The translations under genes were made by a program, and so were the position numbers. Source: an uncultured Verrucomicrobiota bacterium (GTDB lineage: Bacteria; Verrucomicrobiota; Verrucomicrobiia; Opitutales; Opitutaceae). From it: a stretch of DNA of 55,115 nucleotides. The notes below the pieces were generated by a model. The model saw only the letters and a program-made list of their open reading frames with translations, was not told the DNA's origin and ran no database searches. This document shows positions 37,249 to 45,139 of the stretch, piece by piece. Position 1 is the first letter of the stretch. Each line of letters opens with the position of its first letter. The DNA lies in the NCBI GenBank assembly GCA_903876795.1, contig CAIRBK010000058.1, positions 1 through 55,115 on the forward strand, read 5' to 3'.

Positions 37249-37971
37249 TTATTTCTTGGCGGCGGGAGCTGCGGCGGGCTTGGCGCCGGCGGCGGGAGCG
37301 GCAGCCTTGGCGTCGCCCGCAGGGGCGGCGGCGGGAGCGGCGGCGGCGCCGGCGGCAGGAGTGGCGGCGGCACCGGCGGCAGGAGTGGCCGCGGCGACTT
37401 CGCCCACAGGCTCCACGCAGGAGACGACCGGCTGGCCCTTGGCATCAAGGAAATCGACGCCGGGGAGGGGCTTGAGAGTGCCGACCTTGAACGCCTCGCC
37501 GACCTTCAACTCGGTGACGTCCACCTCGATGACGGGGGGAAGGTCCTTGGGAAAGCAGCGGATGCGAAGGGCATGCGTGGCGATTTCCAACACGCCGCTC
37601 TGATTCTTCACGCCAAAGGACTCGCCGATCACGGAAACCGGCACGCGAATCTCGAGCTTCTCGTCGGCCTTCACTTCCTGAAGGTCGACATGGAGGAACT
37701 TGTCGGTGATGGGATCACGTTGGACCTCTTGCAGGAAGGAGAGTGCCTTGGTGGGCTTGTCCTTGCGGTTGAGCTCGATGAGGAGCGCACGACCGGCGAC
37801 GGACTTGAGAAGGCGGACGAACTCGGGCGCTTCGATTGCGAGCGTCTCCGGGTTGGTGTGCTTTCCGTAGAGGATCGCAGGGATCTGGTTGGCTTTGCGC
37901 ACGCGGCGCGAGGCGGAACGGCCGGTTTGGGCACGGGCCGAGACGTTGAGGATCAGTTGTTGTTTGCTCAT
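37249..37971 (-). CDS. rplY: 50S ribosomal protein L25/general stress protein Ctc
   Basis: The 240-residue protein is of the two-domain Ctc type. The N-terminal 5S-rRNA-binding part is LNVSARAQTGRSASRRVRKA and IPAILYGKHTNPETLAIEAP; the C-terminal beta domain has DFLHVDLQEVKADEKLEIRV-type sequence (KFLHVDLQEVK) and IRCFPKDLPPVIEVDVTEL. After about residue 190 there is an unusual tail of some 45 residues made almost only of Ala, Pro, Gly, Thr and Lys, with TPAAGAAA repeats. It is upstream of pth. Confidence 0.94.
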   Translation of the reverse strand: MSKQQLILNVSARAQTGRSASRRVRKANQIPAILYGKHTNPETLAIEAPEFVRLLKSVAGRALLIELNRKDKPTKALSFLQEVQRDPITDKFLHVDLQEVKADEKLEIRVPVSVIGESFGVKNQSGVLEIATHALRIRCFPKDLPPVIEVDVTELKVGEAFKVGTLKPLPGVDFLDAKGQPVVSCVEPVGEVAAATPAAGAAATPAAGAAAAPAAAPAGDAKAAAPAAGAKPAAAPAAKK

Positions 37972-38151
37972 GGTTTCGTTCCCCCTGTTCCTCCGGGATT
38001 GAAGGCAGGCGTATTAGAAAAGAGGTCGAGAACACCGAAACGCCGAGGCGATGGCAAACAAAACTTTGAAAATCTACCCCAAAAGATAAAACGAGCATTG
38101 ACAACCGCCGCCGGTAAATTGTCTTCCACTCCTCCCTCGCGAGAGGATCAT

Positions 38152-38226
38152 TGCCTGGTAGCTCAGTGGCAGAGCAGGTGACTGTTAATCACTTGGTCGT
38201 AGGTTCGACCCCTACCCGGGCAGCCA
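38152..38226 (+). tRNA. tRNA-Asn (anticodon GTT)
   Basis: A full cloverleaf is visible: acceptor TGCCTGG with CCGGGCA, D-arm with AGCTCAGTGGCAGAGCA, anticodon loop CTGTTAA reading GTT, T-arm GTAGG-TTCGACC-CCTAC, and an encoded CCA end at 38224-38226. A TTGACA lies at 38098-38103, but no well-spaced -10 is clear. The 3' part from 38181 is duplicated at 46598-46643, since the gene is the integration target of the adjacent element. Confidence 0.97.
38181..38226 (+). repeat. attL: 3' half of tRNA-Asn
   Basis: This 46-bp segment runs from the anticodon stem to the CCA end and is repeated at 46598-46643 with two differences (G/A and C/T, 44 of 46 identical). The crossover probably lies in the identical anticodon-loop part ACTGTTAATCACTTGGTC. 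The element supplies the 3' half that keeps the tRNA functional. Confidence 0.92.
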
Positions 38227-38230
38227 TTTA

Positions 38231-38268
38231 CCCCTCAATTACTTATACAAGTTTTTGAGGGGTTTTTT
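38231..38268 (+). terminator. Terminator downstream of tRNA-Asn, element side
   Basis: CCCCTCAA (38231-38238) pairs with TTGAGGGG (38255-38262) and is followed by a run of T. It lies just inside the element, so the island provides a terminator for the interrupted tRNA transcript. Confidence 0.8.
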
Positions 38269-38286
38269 TATGGTCATCTTTTTTTG

Positions 38287-38308
38287 ACTGTCCCGCTACT
38301 GTCCCGCT
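38287..38308 (+). promoter_or_regulatory. Left-end tandem 11-mers, candidate integrase arm sites
   Basis: Two directly adjacent identical copies of ACTGTCCCGCT (38287-38297 and 38298-38308). The same motif in the form ACTGTCCCGTT is found near the right end (46454-46464), next to a degenerate tandem partner and with an inverted copy. Position about 60 bp inside the att core fits arm-type binding by the integrase; an excisionase or phage-encoded activator site is possible too. Confidence 0.55.
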
Positions 38309-38379
38309 TTTCAGACGCTCAATCCTCGGCGCACACGCGATTGACGACACCGCCCCCGAGTCCGAAGGTCTGCCCCAAG

Positions 38380-38556
38380 ATGAGCGAGCGTCCCAAGATC
38401 AAACTGACGGAGGAGCACAAGCGGATGAACGCTCTGGCAGTGAAGTCGCAGGCCAAGCTGGACGCCGACTACAAGACGCGCTACGCGCAGCCGGGCTCGT
38501 TCCAGAAGGCGGCATCGGAGCAGTTCGACCGGATCAGGGCAGCCGTTCAACGCTGA
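38380..38556 (+). CDS. Small hypothetical protein of the island
   Basis: I take the ATG at 38380 (MSERPKIKLTEEHKRMN), giving 58 residues; the frame is open from 38284 but that part overlaps the left-end 11-mers. The product is hydrophilic, rich in Lys, Arg, Ala and Gln, and predicted mostly helical (AVKSQAKLDADYKTRYAQPG). No known family is recognised. A strong purine-rich ribosome site is not evident. It lies alone before a 424-bp non-coding stretch. It could be a small DNA-binding or accessory protein, or not a gene. Confidence 0.4.
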   Translation: MSERPKIKLTEEHKRMNALAVKSQAKLDADYKTRYAQPGSFQKAASEQFDRIRAAVQR

Positions 38557-38980
38557 GTCGCTCCGAACAGGAGCAGGCCCTCACTGAGTGGGCGCGTGAA
38601 AGTAGGCGCGGCGCCGGCGCGGGACCAGTCTCAAGGTAGGTCGAAGAACCTCGGCGAAGCCGGTTCACCCGCCCGCGTAGCAAAAAAACTCGCCCATAAA
38701 AAACTGATAACACAGGAAGACGCCAGAGGGCGACTAAGCGACTCCTAGTCGGACCTGATTTTCTACTTCATAATTTACTGTGGACAAGCGATTTTCGGAT
38801 GGCAGCTCTTCGCACATGGCAGTCGAAAGCCCAAGCGATATTAAGTCACCAATCGCCTCGCGTCGGACGGTGGAGGGTGCCCTGACTGGCGCCCAATTTC
38901 GACCCATTGTCCGGCGTGGGGCACTAACCCAAGCAGTGAAGCCGTAGGACGCTGAAACTGCACCGAAAGGAAAACCAGCC
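38557..38980. other. Non-coding stretch inside the island
   Basis: No convincing gene is seen; the minus-strand frame from 39438 to 38734 runs antisense to the next gene and has poor composition. The A/T-rich part at about 38680-38780 contrasts with its GC-rich surroundings and could hold a promoter or replication origin for the element. A ribosome site AAGGAAAA precedes the ATG at 38981. Confidence 0.4.
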
Positions 38981-39391
38981 ATGCCAGAGAAAGTCGCCCG
39001 CGTAAAACGGGCAGAAGACCCACGCGTCACCCATGCGATTACGCTGATCCGAGCCGTGCTCGAAGAGCAGGCGGAAGCAGTCGCAACAAGCGGTAGCGGC
39101 ATCCCTCGCGTTGAAACTCTCGCGAAGGAGCTGGCCCGTGATCGCAAATACACCACCACGATCATGCTCGCCGTGCTCAATGACGCACCCGTCCCAGTCA
39201 AAGTGTTTTCACCGTGGATGTCATACGCCCGCCTCAACCATCTGGAACGCGCCGGCACGGTGAAGCTGACCCGCAAGAACGGAAAGGTGATGCTGCGCGC
39301 ATCGGAGTTCTTTGAGCTGATCAACCAACTCCCCGAGGACAAGCGCCGGAGCAAATCGAAGAAACCGGAAGGCCAGGAGGACGAACTATGA
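38981..39391 (+). CDS. Hypothetical island protein, possible winged-helix
   Basis: A 136-residue protein with a good ribosome site (AAGGAAAA, about 8 bp upstream). The N-terminal half is helical (HAITLIRAVLEEQAEAVAT). VETLAKELARDRKYTTTIMLAVLN and LNHLERAGTVKLTRKNGKVML look like helices followed by a beta-hairpin wing, so a winged-helix fold is possible but not proven. The C-terminus is strongly charged (DKRRSKSKKPEGQEDEL). Its stop overlaps the next ATG (ATGA at 39388-39391). No family is recognised with certainty. Confidence 0.65.
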   Translation: MPEKVARVKRAEDPRVTHAITLIRAVLEEQAEAVATSGSGIPRVETLAKELARDRKYTTTIMLAVLNDAPVPVKVFSPWMSYARLNHLERAGTVKLTRKNGKVMLRASEFFELINQLPEDKRRSKSKKPEGQEDEL

Positions 39392-39765
39392 GCATTCGCT
39401 TTTACGAAGACGCGCAACGGAATGGGGAGAAGTGCCACAAGCTGCCCGTCGTCAATTGGGTGGCTCGGCAGTTCGAGGAGGAGTTCGGCAACATGCGATC
39501 CGCGGTGCCCGCCTTCATCTCTGATGTTCGAATGGCCGTGGAACTTGGCACACTGACGCCGGACTTGGGTGAAATTCCGTGGGAGTTTGACGCCGGAACC
39601 TCAGCACTGGAAGCCACTCGCTTTCACCGCTACATCGCTCTCCCGCTCGACCTGGACCGCCAGTTTGAGCAACTGGCACGCGCTCACGGCCTGACACCGA
39701 ACGCCGCGCTGTGCTTGCTGATGACGTGGCGTGCACTCCACGGCTGGGTGATACCGGGCCGGTGA
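39388..39765 (+). CDS. Hypothetical island protein, coupled to the preceding gene
   Basis: This 125-residue protein starts with the 4-bp ATGA overlap, so it is co-translated with the gene upstream. The sequence has no signal or membrane segment. LDLDRQFEQLARAHGLTPNAALCLLMTWRALHGW near the C-terminus looks like an alpha-helical recognition-like module, comparable in shape to ribbon-helix-helix or HTH ends, but no family is recognised. Composition is normal for a soluble protein. Confidence 0.6.
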   Translation: MSIRFYEDAQRNGEKCHKLPVVNWVARQFEEEFGNMRSAVPAFISDVRMAVELGTLTPDLGEIPWEFDAGTSALEATRFHRYIALPLDLDRQFEQLARAHGLTPNAALCLLMTWRALHGWVIPGR

Positions 39766-39955
39766 TTCCGCCAAGTATGGGCACCCCTTGTAACGCGCCC
39801 CCGTATCGGCGAGTAGCAGCGGCAACAATCCGAACCTACTTCCCGACTCGCTTCCCCCTGAAATTTCCGCAGGCCACCCCCACCCTAATTTCCAAAAAAA
39901 ATCGGGCTGGGGTTTTTGAAAACTTGCCCTGCCCAAAACTCGGGTTCTCGCTTGC

Positions 39956-40534
39956 GTGATGCTCCAACTGTCCCGACTTGAGCCCCTACCTTGGAACATC
40001 CGGCCTCGGTTGCTGCTCAGGGTTGATACTTGGCTCAACGGGATGCCGCGAATGGTGTATCCCGACATCTCGCACGATGACGGCAAGGCACGGCTCCGGC
40101 CCTACACCGCATGGCCGCGCTGCACTCGCTGGATTTCCTACAAACAAACGCGGTCCGAGAGCGGAGAGCGCGTCTTTGGCTCATGGCGTTTCCGATCCGA
40201 CTGGCTGGCGGAAAAATTGATTATCGGTGCGGCGGCGTCCTACGTTGAGCATTATCTGGACGAGACGCTGATTTGCTGGCTGCGCGACCGGGACAACGCC
40301 GACGAACGTGTCTCCGCGCTTCCTGACAACTGGAACATAGTCGCTCTTTACCTACTGCTCTACGTTGAGAACGGAGACTGCCGGCCTTTCTGCATGACTT
40401 GTGGTCGGAACATTGCCCACGCCGATCTCAGCCTTGAAAATACCGGCGGCCGCAAGGGCGACATTGGCAAGGTTGTCCGCTGCAACCGCGGGCATGTGCT
40501 TCTAGACCAGCGCTGCTTGATCCACATCGACTGA
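39956..40534 (+). CDS. Hypothetical island protein with a zinc-ribbon-like C-terminus
   Basis: About 192 residues from GTG 39956 (or the ATG at 39959). The middle is rich in Trp, Tyr and Arg (AWPRCTRWISYKQTRSE, SWRFRSDWLAEK). The C-terminal part has FCMTCGRNIAHADL with a CxxC pair and VVRCNRGHVLLDQRC with Cys and His, which suggests one bound zinc. A near-copy of the 11-bp end motif (ACTGTCCCGAC) lies at the 5' end of the gene, about 39967. A 190-bp gap precedes it. It converges with 40542-40874. Possible cargo with defence or regulatory role; nothing more can be said. Confidence 0.6.
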   Translation: MMLQLSRLEPLPWNIRPRLLLRVDTWLNGMPRMVYPDISHDDGKARLRPYTAWPRCTRWISYKQTRSESGERVFGSWRFRSDWLAEKLIIGAAASYVEHYLDETLICWLRDRDNADERVSALPDNWNIVALYLLLYVENGDCRPFCMTCGRNIAHADLSLENTGGRKGDIGKVVRCNRGHVLLDQRCLIHID

Positions 40535-40541
40535 CAAAGTT

Positions 40542-40874
40542 TCAGGGCACCGCAGCGCCGCCTGCGCTGGCCGTGGCGAGGCTTTCGGATGCCGGCGCGG
40601 GTGGTGACGGCTCCTCACTGGTGCAGAGCGAGTAATCAGCCACAGGCGCAACCCGTTTGGTCCACGCGAAGACGATCACCCCAGGACCGTCAGGCTGCGC
40701 GTTCCGGGCGGCAGCAGCCTTGGCGTGAACCTCGTGCTCCGAGTATCCGGCCTTCGTTATCATGGCGCGGGCTTGCATCATGCCCCAAGCGGCGCGCTCC
40801 TGTGCATCACAAAAGGCACCGTAGATATCTGCCAGAGCATCTATATTTCCGTTTTTATCAGGTGTCGTTTTCAT
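40542..40874 (-). CDS. Hypothetical island protein
   Basis: A 110-residue protein whose ATG overlaps the stop of the primase-helicase gene (ATGA at 40871-40874), so it is the last gene of the replication module. The N-terminal 60 residues look helical (IDALADIYGAFCDAQERAAW, MMQARAMITKAGYSEHEVHAKA); the C-terminal 25 are Ala/Pro/Ser-rich and probably unstructured. No family is recognised. Confidence 0.5.
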   Translation of the reverse strand: MKTTPDKNGNIDALADIYGAFCDAQERAAWGMMQARAMITKAGYSEHEVHAKAAAARNAQPDGPGVIVFAWTKRVAPVADYSLCTSEEPSPPAPASESLATASAGGAAVP

Positions 40875-42703
40875 CGTAAATAGACGTGCGCAGCCTTGCC
40901 GGGGGCGTCAGCGAATTGCATGGACGGCCCGTGCAGCCACAAATTCCGGAAGGGCTCGACCCCCGTCTTGCGGTTCTTCCAGCACGCAATCGACGCCGAT
41001 GGAGCCGCGAGCAATTCAGGCGGCACCGTGCCGTTGAGGGATTTGGCGCGCGCCTCCTCCAGTTTGGTCTCGCGGTCCTTGTTCCGCCATACCGACCAGC
41101 CGTTATGCACAAGGTCGGTGATTGCTGCGGCACCTCGAATATCCAATTTGCCCGGCGGGTTCTTCTCGTCGTCTTTCTTTCGTGAATGTGCGACAAGGTG
41201 AATGTGGACTTGGTGCTCTGCGGCGAACGACACCACGGCGCTCACAAACTCCCTCTGCCCGTCGTAATCATCCTCCGCGATACCAGCCCGCAAAAGTGAG
41301 TCGATTACGATGCGTCGGATACCGTAGCGGCGAACAGCATAGGCGAAAACCGGCAGGAACTCGCGCCATGGCTTCACTCCCACCACATCGTAGAACCAGA
41401 CGCCGCCACCCAACCAGGCAACCGCTCCGTCTGCCTCTTGGCGGGTGCGAGGCTCGCGCCCCAATGCCATGCGCGCCATCTGCGCGATACTTTGCCGCAC
41501 CGGCATCTCGAAAGAGGCTATGAGCACGCGCTGGGCGGTCTGCGCGAAATCGTGCAGCACGACATGATTGAGGAGCAGGCTTTTCCCGTGACCGCTCCAA
41601 CCGGTCCAGATTGTCACCTCGCCGGGCCGGATGCGCCAGTCAACCCGCCATGGAGTTTCCGAGCCGACGGCATCGCTGGTGGGGTTCATCTCCTCCCACA
41701 GCTCCTCCGCATAATCGGCCGCGCTGCGCAGTTCCACAGGGTCGAGCGTCTTTGCCCGGTCAAGCGCATCATCGAAATCAGGGCCGAGAAACTTTCCGGA
41801 GCACTCGGCCTCGTTGGCGTCCTTGAAACCTGGCAAGATCACGCGGAAGCACCGCTCACGTCCGAGTCGTTGCGCAATGGCCTCAGCACAGGCATGGCCG
41901 GGCTCATCAGCGTCAGTCGCGAGAAATATGCGGTCGAATCGAGCGAGGGCGTCAAAGTCGTGCTCGATCCAATCGAGGTTTTTCACTCCAGACGGGACGG
42001 ACAGCGCCGAGTGCCCCCAACCTGCTACCGTCAGAGCGTCGATCTCGCCTTCGGTGATTACGACATGGCGGGCGTTTTTGCCGATCGCCTGCCAGCCGAA
42101 CAGATGGGGGCGGGAGTCCGCCGTTGCCCAAATAAATTTCTTTCCGTCCTCACCACGCTTCACGGCGAGATACTTCACGAGGTCCACCGCCAACCCGCGG
42201 TTGTCGAATACGGGGAACACACAAGATGCCCCGAACTTTGAGTGCGTCATTTGCTGAACGCGGTAGGCGTCCAGAACTCCGGCATCGAGTTTCCGAGATT
42301 TCGTGAGGTAGTCGAAGACCGGCCCGCCTGTCGTCAGGGGCTCGTGCTGGTCGAGAATCGGTCGGGCGTAGTGCTTGGCCGTGGCCACCGGTCGGAAAGC
42401 CGTCCCGGTGCGCTCGTCCTTGATACCAAGCCAGTCCTTGGCCTGCCGTAGCGCCTCCACGAAGTCCAAGCCACGCACGGACGCCCAGAGATCGAGTAGA
42501 TCACCGCTCTCGCCTGACGAGAAGTCAGACCAGACCCCGGCCTTTGCGCCGTCGAGACGGACCTTGAGAGACTGGCCGGCATCGCCATTGGTCGAGCCTG
42601 CGCACCACTCCGCACCTTGGCGTTTGCCGTTCGGGAGGAGTAGCGCGGCTACCTCTTCGGCCCGTGATGCGAGCAGGGTTTTGATTTCAGAAGCATTTTT
42701 CAT
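40871..42703 (-). CDS. Toprim primase / RecA-type helicase (T7 gp4/Twinkle-like)
   Basis: A 610-residue replication protein of the island. Residues about 215-300 form a Toprim domain with VVITEGEIDALTVAGWGHSAL (catalytic Glu) and FLATDADEPGHACAEAI (Asp-x-Asp). From about 350 a RecA-like helicase has Walker A WTGWSGHGKSLLLNHV, SFEMPVRQSIAQMARM, the Walker B-like IRRIVIDSLLRAG and VHIHLVAHSRK. The N-terminus (GAEWCAGSTNGDAGQSLKVRL, GVWSDFSSGESGDLLDL) resembles the primase head of such proteins, but the usual zinc-finger Cys set is not present. It should open and prime the element's own origin. Both ends overlap neighbours by ATGA, indicating one operon. Confidence 0.88.
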   Translation of the reverse strand: MKNASEIKTLLASRAEEVAALLLPNGKRQGAEWCAGSTNGDAGQSLKVRLDGAKAGVWSDFSSGESGDLLDLWASVRGLDFVEALRQAKDWLGIKDERTGTAFRPVATAKHYARPILDQHEPLTTGGPVFDYLTKSRKLDAGVLDAYRVQQMTHSKFGASCVFPVFDNRGLAVDLVKYLAVKRGEDGKKFIWATADSRPHLFGWQAIGKNARHVVITEGEIDALTVAGWGHSALSVPSGVKNLDWIEHDFDALARFDRIFLATDADEPGHACAEAIAQRLGRERCFRVILPGFKDANEAECSGKFLGPDFDDALDRAKTLDPVELRSAADYAEELWEEMNPTSDAVGSETPWRVDWRIRPGEVTIWTGWSGHGKSLLLNHVVLHDFAQTAQRVLIASFEMPVRQSIAQMARMALGREPRTRQEADGAVAWLGGGVWFYDVVGVKPWREFLPVFAYAVRRYGIRRIVIDSLLRAGIAEDDYDGQREFVSAVVSFAAEHQVHIHLVAHSRKKDDEKNPPGKLDIRGAAAITDLVHNGWSVWRNKDRETKLEEARAKSLNGTVPPELLAAPSASIACWKNRKTGVEPFRNLWLHGPSMQFADAPGKAAHVYLR

Positions 42704-43755
42704 CGGTAAAGCGGGTTAAGACTCCAGTCGGTGCCTGCACTGCCGCTGGCGCCATTCTTGGACTGGTCACAGCGCGCCCAATGTTTAGCCAGGGCTGGAG
42801 CCGTCAGGGCGGCGTCGCGGAAGTGATCGCGGTAATTGGCGGCGCGGCGTTTGATTTCGTCGGCAGTGAGGGAGGGCGTCACCTTCTGGATCTTCGAGAG
42901 GGCAACACCAACGGCGCGGGAAGTATCGGCCGTCAGTTGGAACGGATCGCCGTCGGTGGCGACGGCCAGCGCATCGAACAGCGGATTGCGAGGGCGCACA
43001 GACTCACCATTCCGCGCGAGCTTCGGAGGAACGGAATCGCTTGGGAATAATTCTCCTACACCTCCCGATGGCGGAGCCGGAGGTATGGATTGAATCGTCG
43101 TTTCATCAACCGTCGTTTCATATACCCCCCCTTCACCGGCCGGTCGGTCAACCGAGGGTCGGTTTAGGGTGGGTCGGTTGGCACTATCTGCCGACCCGCC
43201 TTTTTCGGGTGTCGGTGTTGGTTGCTCCGACCTCCTTTTTTCGGGGTTCGGCGTTTCACTGAAATACCTGCGATTCCTAAATTTGCCCCCAGCACCCTGA
43301 TTCTTCTCAAGCCAAGAATACCCGAATTTCTCCAGTTCATGGAGTGCAGAAACCACAGCTTTTTCTCCTTCGTTACTGGCATCTGCGAGACGATCAGCGG
43401 CGTGTTCCCAGTCGGACGGAAGGCTCAGCACAAAGGCCAGTAAGCCACGCGCTCGATAGCTCAAACGACCATCCTGAAGGAGGGTATTGTCGAGGCGGAC
43501 GAAGCGTGATGCCTTCGTCTTCGGTGCGCGCGTGACCCGACTACGCGGTGATGGCTGTGCGGTGTTCGGTGCTGCGGTGCCCTGCTCATTTACCGGATAG
43601 GATGGCACCGGCAGTGGATCCGGAACAACAGACGGCAGTGTTCGTCCAGTTTGTCGTTCAAATGCAGCGCGCATCTCCAGCGGCACCGGCTTGCCATGGG
43701 CTGCAAGGCGCTCAATACCGGCGAGCATTACGGAAGGAAGATCAGCGTTTTTCAT
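42700..43755 (-). CDS. Initiator-like winged-helix replication protein
   Basis: About 351 residues from the ATG at 43755 (MKNADLPSV); the frame is open to 43782. The centre (FVRLDNTLLQDGRLSYRARG, LLAFVLSLPSDWEHAADRLADAS, EGEKAVVSALHELEKFGYSW) is the HTH module found in phage and plasmid replication proteins that loads at an origin. A Pro/Thr/Arg-rich linker (residues about 170-260) leads to a C-terminal helical block (LTADEIKRRAANYRDHF, ALAKHWARCDQS) that may bind the helicase. It ends in ATGA overlap with the primase-helicase, supporting a joint role in replicating the element. Confidence 0.72.
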   Translation of the reverse strand: MKNADLPSVMLAGIERLAAHGKPVPLEMRAAFERQTGRTLPSVVPDPLPVPSYPVNEQGTAAPNTAQPSPRSRVTRAPKTKASRFVRLDNTLLQDGRLSYRARGLLAFVLSLPSDWEHAADRLADASNEGEKAVVSALHELEKFGYSWLEKNQGAGGKFRNRRYFSETPNPEKRRSEQPTPTPEKGGSADSANRPTLNRPSVDRPAGEGGVYETTVDETTIQSIPPAPPSGGVGELFPSDSVPPKLARNGESVRPRNPLFDALAVATDGDPFQLTADTSRAVGVALSKIQKVTPSLTADEIKRRAANYRDHFRDAALTAPALAKHWARCDQSKNGASGSAGTDWSLNPLYR

Positions 43756-43933
43756 CGGTGGCGTGGACTGCACCGCGCTCAATCTCGTCGAGCTGTTCGT
43801 GCAGGCGGGCTAAAGTTTTACGGCGGGATTCAATGGAGGTCGTGATACGTGCCGCCTTGGCCTCCGCCGCACGGACGTCCGCGTCGAGGAATGCAATACG
43901 GCGGCGAAGCTCAGCGGCGTCGGTGGTTGGCAT
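43742..43933 (-). CDS. Small coiled-coil island protein
   Basis: About 63 residues from the ATG at 43933 (MPTTDAAELRRRIAFLDADV). It is almost entirely a heptad-like helix of Ala, Arg, Glu and Leu, so a coiled coil is likely. It overlaps the next gene's start by 14 bp. No known family; a DNA-binding accessory or a replication partner is possible. Confidence 0.5.
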   Translation of the reverse strand: MPTTDAAELRRRIAFLDADVRAAEAKAARITTSIESRRKTLARLHEQLDEIERGAVHATDEKR

Positions 43934-43938
43934 CGGGA

Positions 43939-44154
43939 TCAGTTCCAAACGCCGGGGTTGAGACGCTGGCGCCACCCGATGATACAGAAGACAAGGCCGC
44001 TCAGGGCATCTTCCGAACGGAGGGTTCGCGCCGTGCGAGTCGCCGCCTTTTCAAGGTAACCAAGGAGGCGGGCTACAATGCGACGGATCAGGTTGACCCG
44101 TGAGTCATCTTTTGCACGGTGAAGTGCAGTTACTGGCGGGTGCTCGGCACTCAT
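43939..44154 (-). CDS. Small hypothetical island protein
   Basis: A 71-residue basic protein (RIVARLLGYLEKAATRTARTL), with a short hydrophobic patch LVFCIIGW near the end. It sits 6 bp before the coiled-coil gene's start and about 40 bp after the HTH gene. No family recognised; Arg-rich composition would suit DNA contact. Existence is supported mainly by its place in the tight gene row. Confidence 0.4.
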   Translation of the reverse strand: MSAEHPPVTALHRAKDDSRVNLIRRIVARLLGYLEKAATRTARTLRSEDALSGLVFCIIGWRQRLNPGVWN

Positions 44155-44192
44155 GGCGTTTCTAAGCGTGGGGATATGGGGAACCTGCCTCG

Positions 44193-44426
44193 TTATGCAG
44201 ACACGTCGGTTCCGCCAACACGGGCGCCGGCGACGAAGCGCAGGACCTCGGCGAGGTCGAACAGCACGATGCGAGCATTCAGCTTGTGTGTGCCGAAGTG
44301 ACCGGCAGCGGCCCAGCGGTGAACGGTCTTGGTGCTGACGTTGAGACGCGCAGCAAGGGCGCGGGCCTTGAGGAATTGCGGGCCAGAATCGGCCGCGCCT
44401 TTCACGGGTTCTTTTGCTTTGGTCAT
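44193..44426 (-). CDS. AlpA-like/excisionase HTH_17 DNA-binding protein
   Basis: A 77-residue protein with one MerR-type winged helix: FLKARALAARLNVSTKTVHRW, then AAAGHFGTHKLNARIVLFDLAEVLRFVAG. The pattern of a helix-turn-helix followed by a short beta wing and DLAEVLRF is that of excisionases and AlpA regulators. In phage satellites AlpA controls int and excision, so it is the likely switch of this element. It stands between the unknown gene 44498-45139 and the replication genes. Confidence 0.85.
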   Translation of the reverse strand: MTKAKEPVKGAADSGPQFLKARALAARLNVSTKTVHRWAAAGHFGTHKLNARIVLFDLAEVLRFVAGARVGGTDVSA

Positions 44427-44497
44427 AAAAAGACCAGAAGCGGAAAGACTGAGAATTAGGAGACGCCCGCCGTGAGCATTTCAGAAATGCTCACAAC

Positions 44498-45139
44498 TTA
44501 TTCGATCAGCCCCAACCTTCGCCACTTGCTGAGTTGCTTCCGGAATCCGTCGCTACCTCTGGGCCAATAAACCTCCTCTTTTGCCTCAGCCGCAACCACC
44601 TCGTAGAAATTGGCGTGGCCGCTGGTAACTTTGAGGTCACCTCCGCGGTGTGCTAATTCAGCGAGTCGATATAGAGCGGCAGACAACTCGTGTTTCCTCA
44701 ACTCGTCGGGACTCCGCTCACGGCGGGACCCGCTCGCGGCTGCAACAGCCGGCTCGAACTTAATCTGAGCGGCTGCTCCCTCGGCCAACATCGCCAAGGC
44801 GACAACACTCAACAGGTCCTTCTTGCCACCTGCCAAGGCGCGGAGCTTGCGAGCAGCACAAAGACCATTCGCAGCATGGATCGCTACCCTTGCGCGCGCC
44901 GCTTTAGCGCGGTGGCTCAAGTTCTGTGCGTCATGGGCCAGTCCAAAAAATCGGCCCATGTTGATGTCCGACGCGGACTCATCCCAGCAACCAGCCTCAC
45001 GCAGTGCTCCTATAAATGCCGCCTCAAGCCCGTCGAGACGCTCGGATACAGCCGCAGGCTGAAACAGCGGACTCCGAAAAAGGATCGGGAGCAGAACGCC
45101 ATCGATGCGCTTGAACCTTTTTTCTGCGGCCGTGCTCAT
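44498..45139 (-). CDS. Hypothetical island protein coupled to the integrase
   Basis: A 213-residue protein from the ATG at 45139, which overlaps the integrase stop by 4 bp; the frame open to 45385 is antisense-like and not used. The protein is helical with repeated Ala/Leu/Arg text (RAKAARARVAIHAANGLCAAR, LSVVALAMLAEGAAAQIKF). It contains no membrane segment or known motif. Co-translation with the integrase suggests a role in integration, excision or replication control of the element. Confidence 0.55.
   Translation of the reverse strand: MSTAAEKRFKRIDGVLLPILFRSPLFQPAAVSERLDGLEAAFIGALREAGCWDESASDINMGRFFGLAHDAQNLSHRAKAARARVAIHAANGLCAARKLRALAGGKKDLLSVVALAMLAEGAAAQIKFEPAVAAASGSRRERSPDELRKHELSAALYRLAELAHRGGDLKVTSGHANFYEVVAAEAKEEVYWPRGSDGFRKQLSKWRRLGLIE

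Noticed and set aside
38098-38120. Sigma-70 promoter for tRNA-Asn
   Set aside because: TTGACA is present but the only -10-like box (TAAATT at 38115) is spaced 11 bp away, too short.
38734-39438. Minus-strand 234-codon frame in the left part of the island
   Set aside because: It overlaps the plus-strand gene 38981-39391, which has a ribosome site and is coupled to the next gene; Ser-rich composition looks like a shadow.
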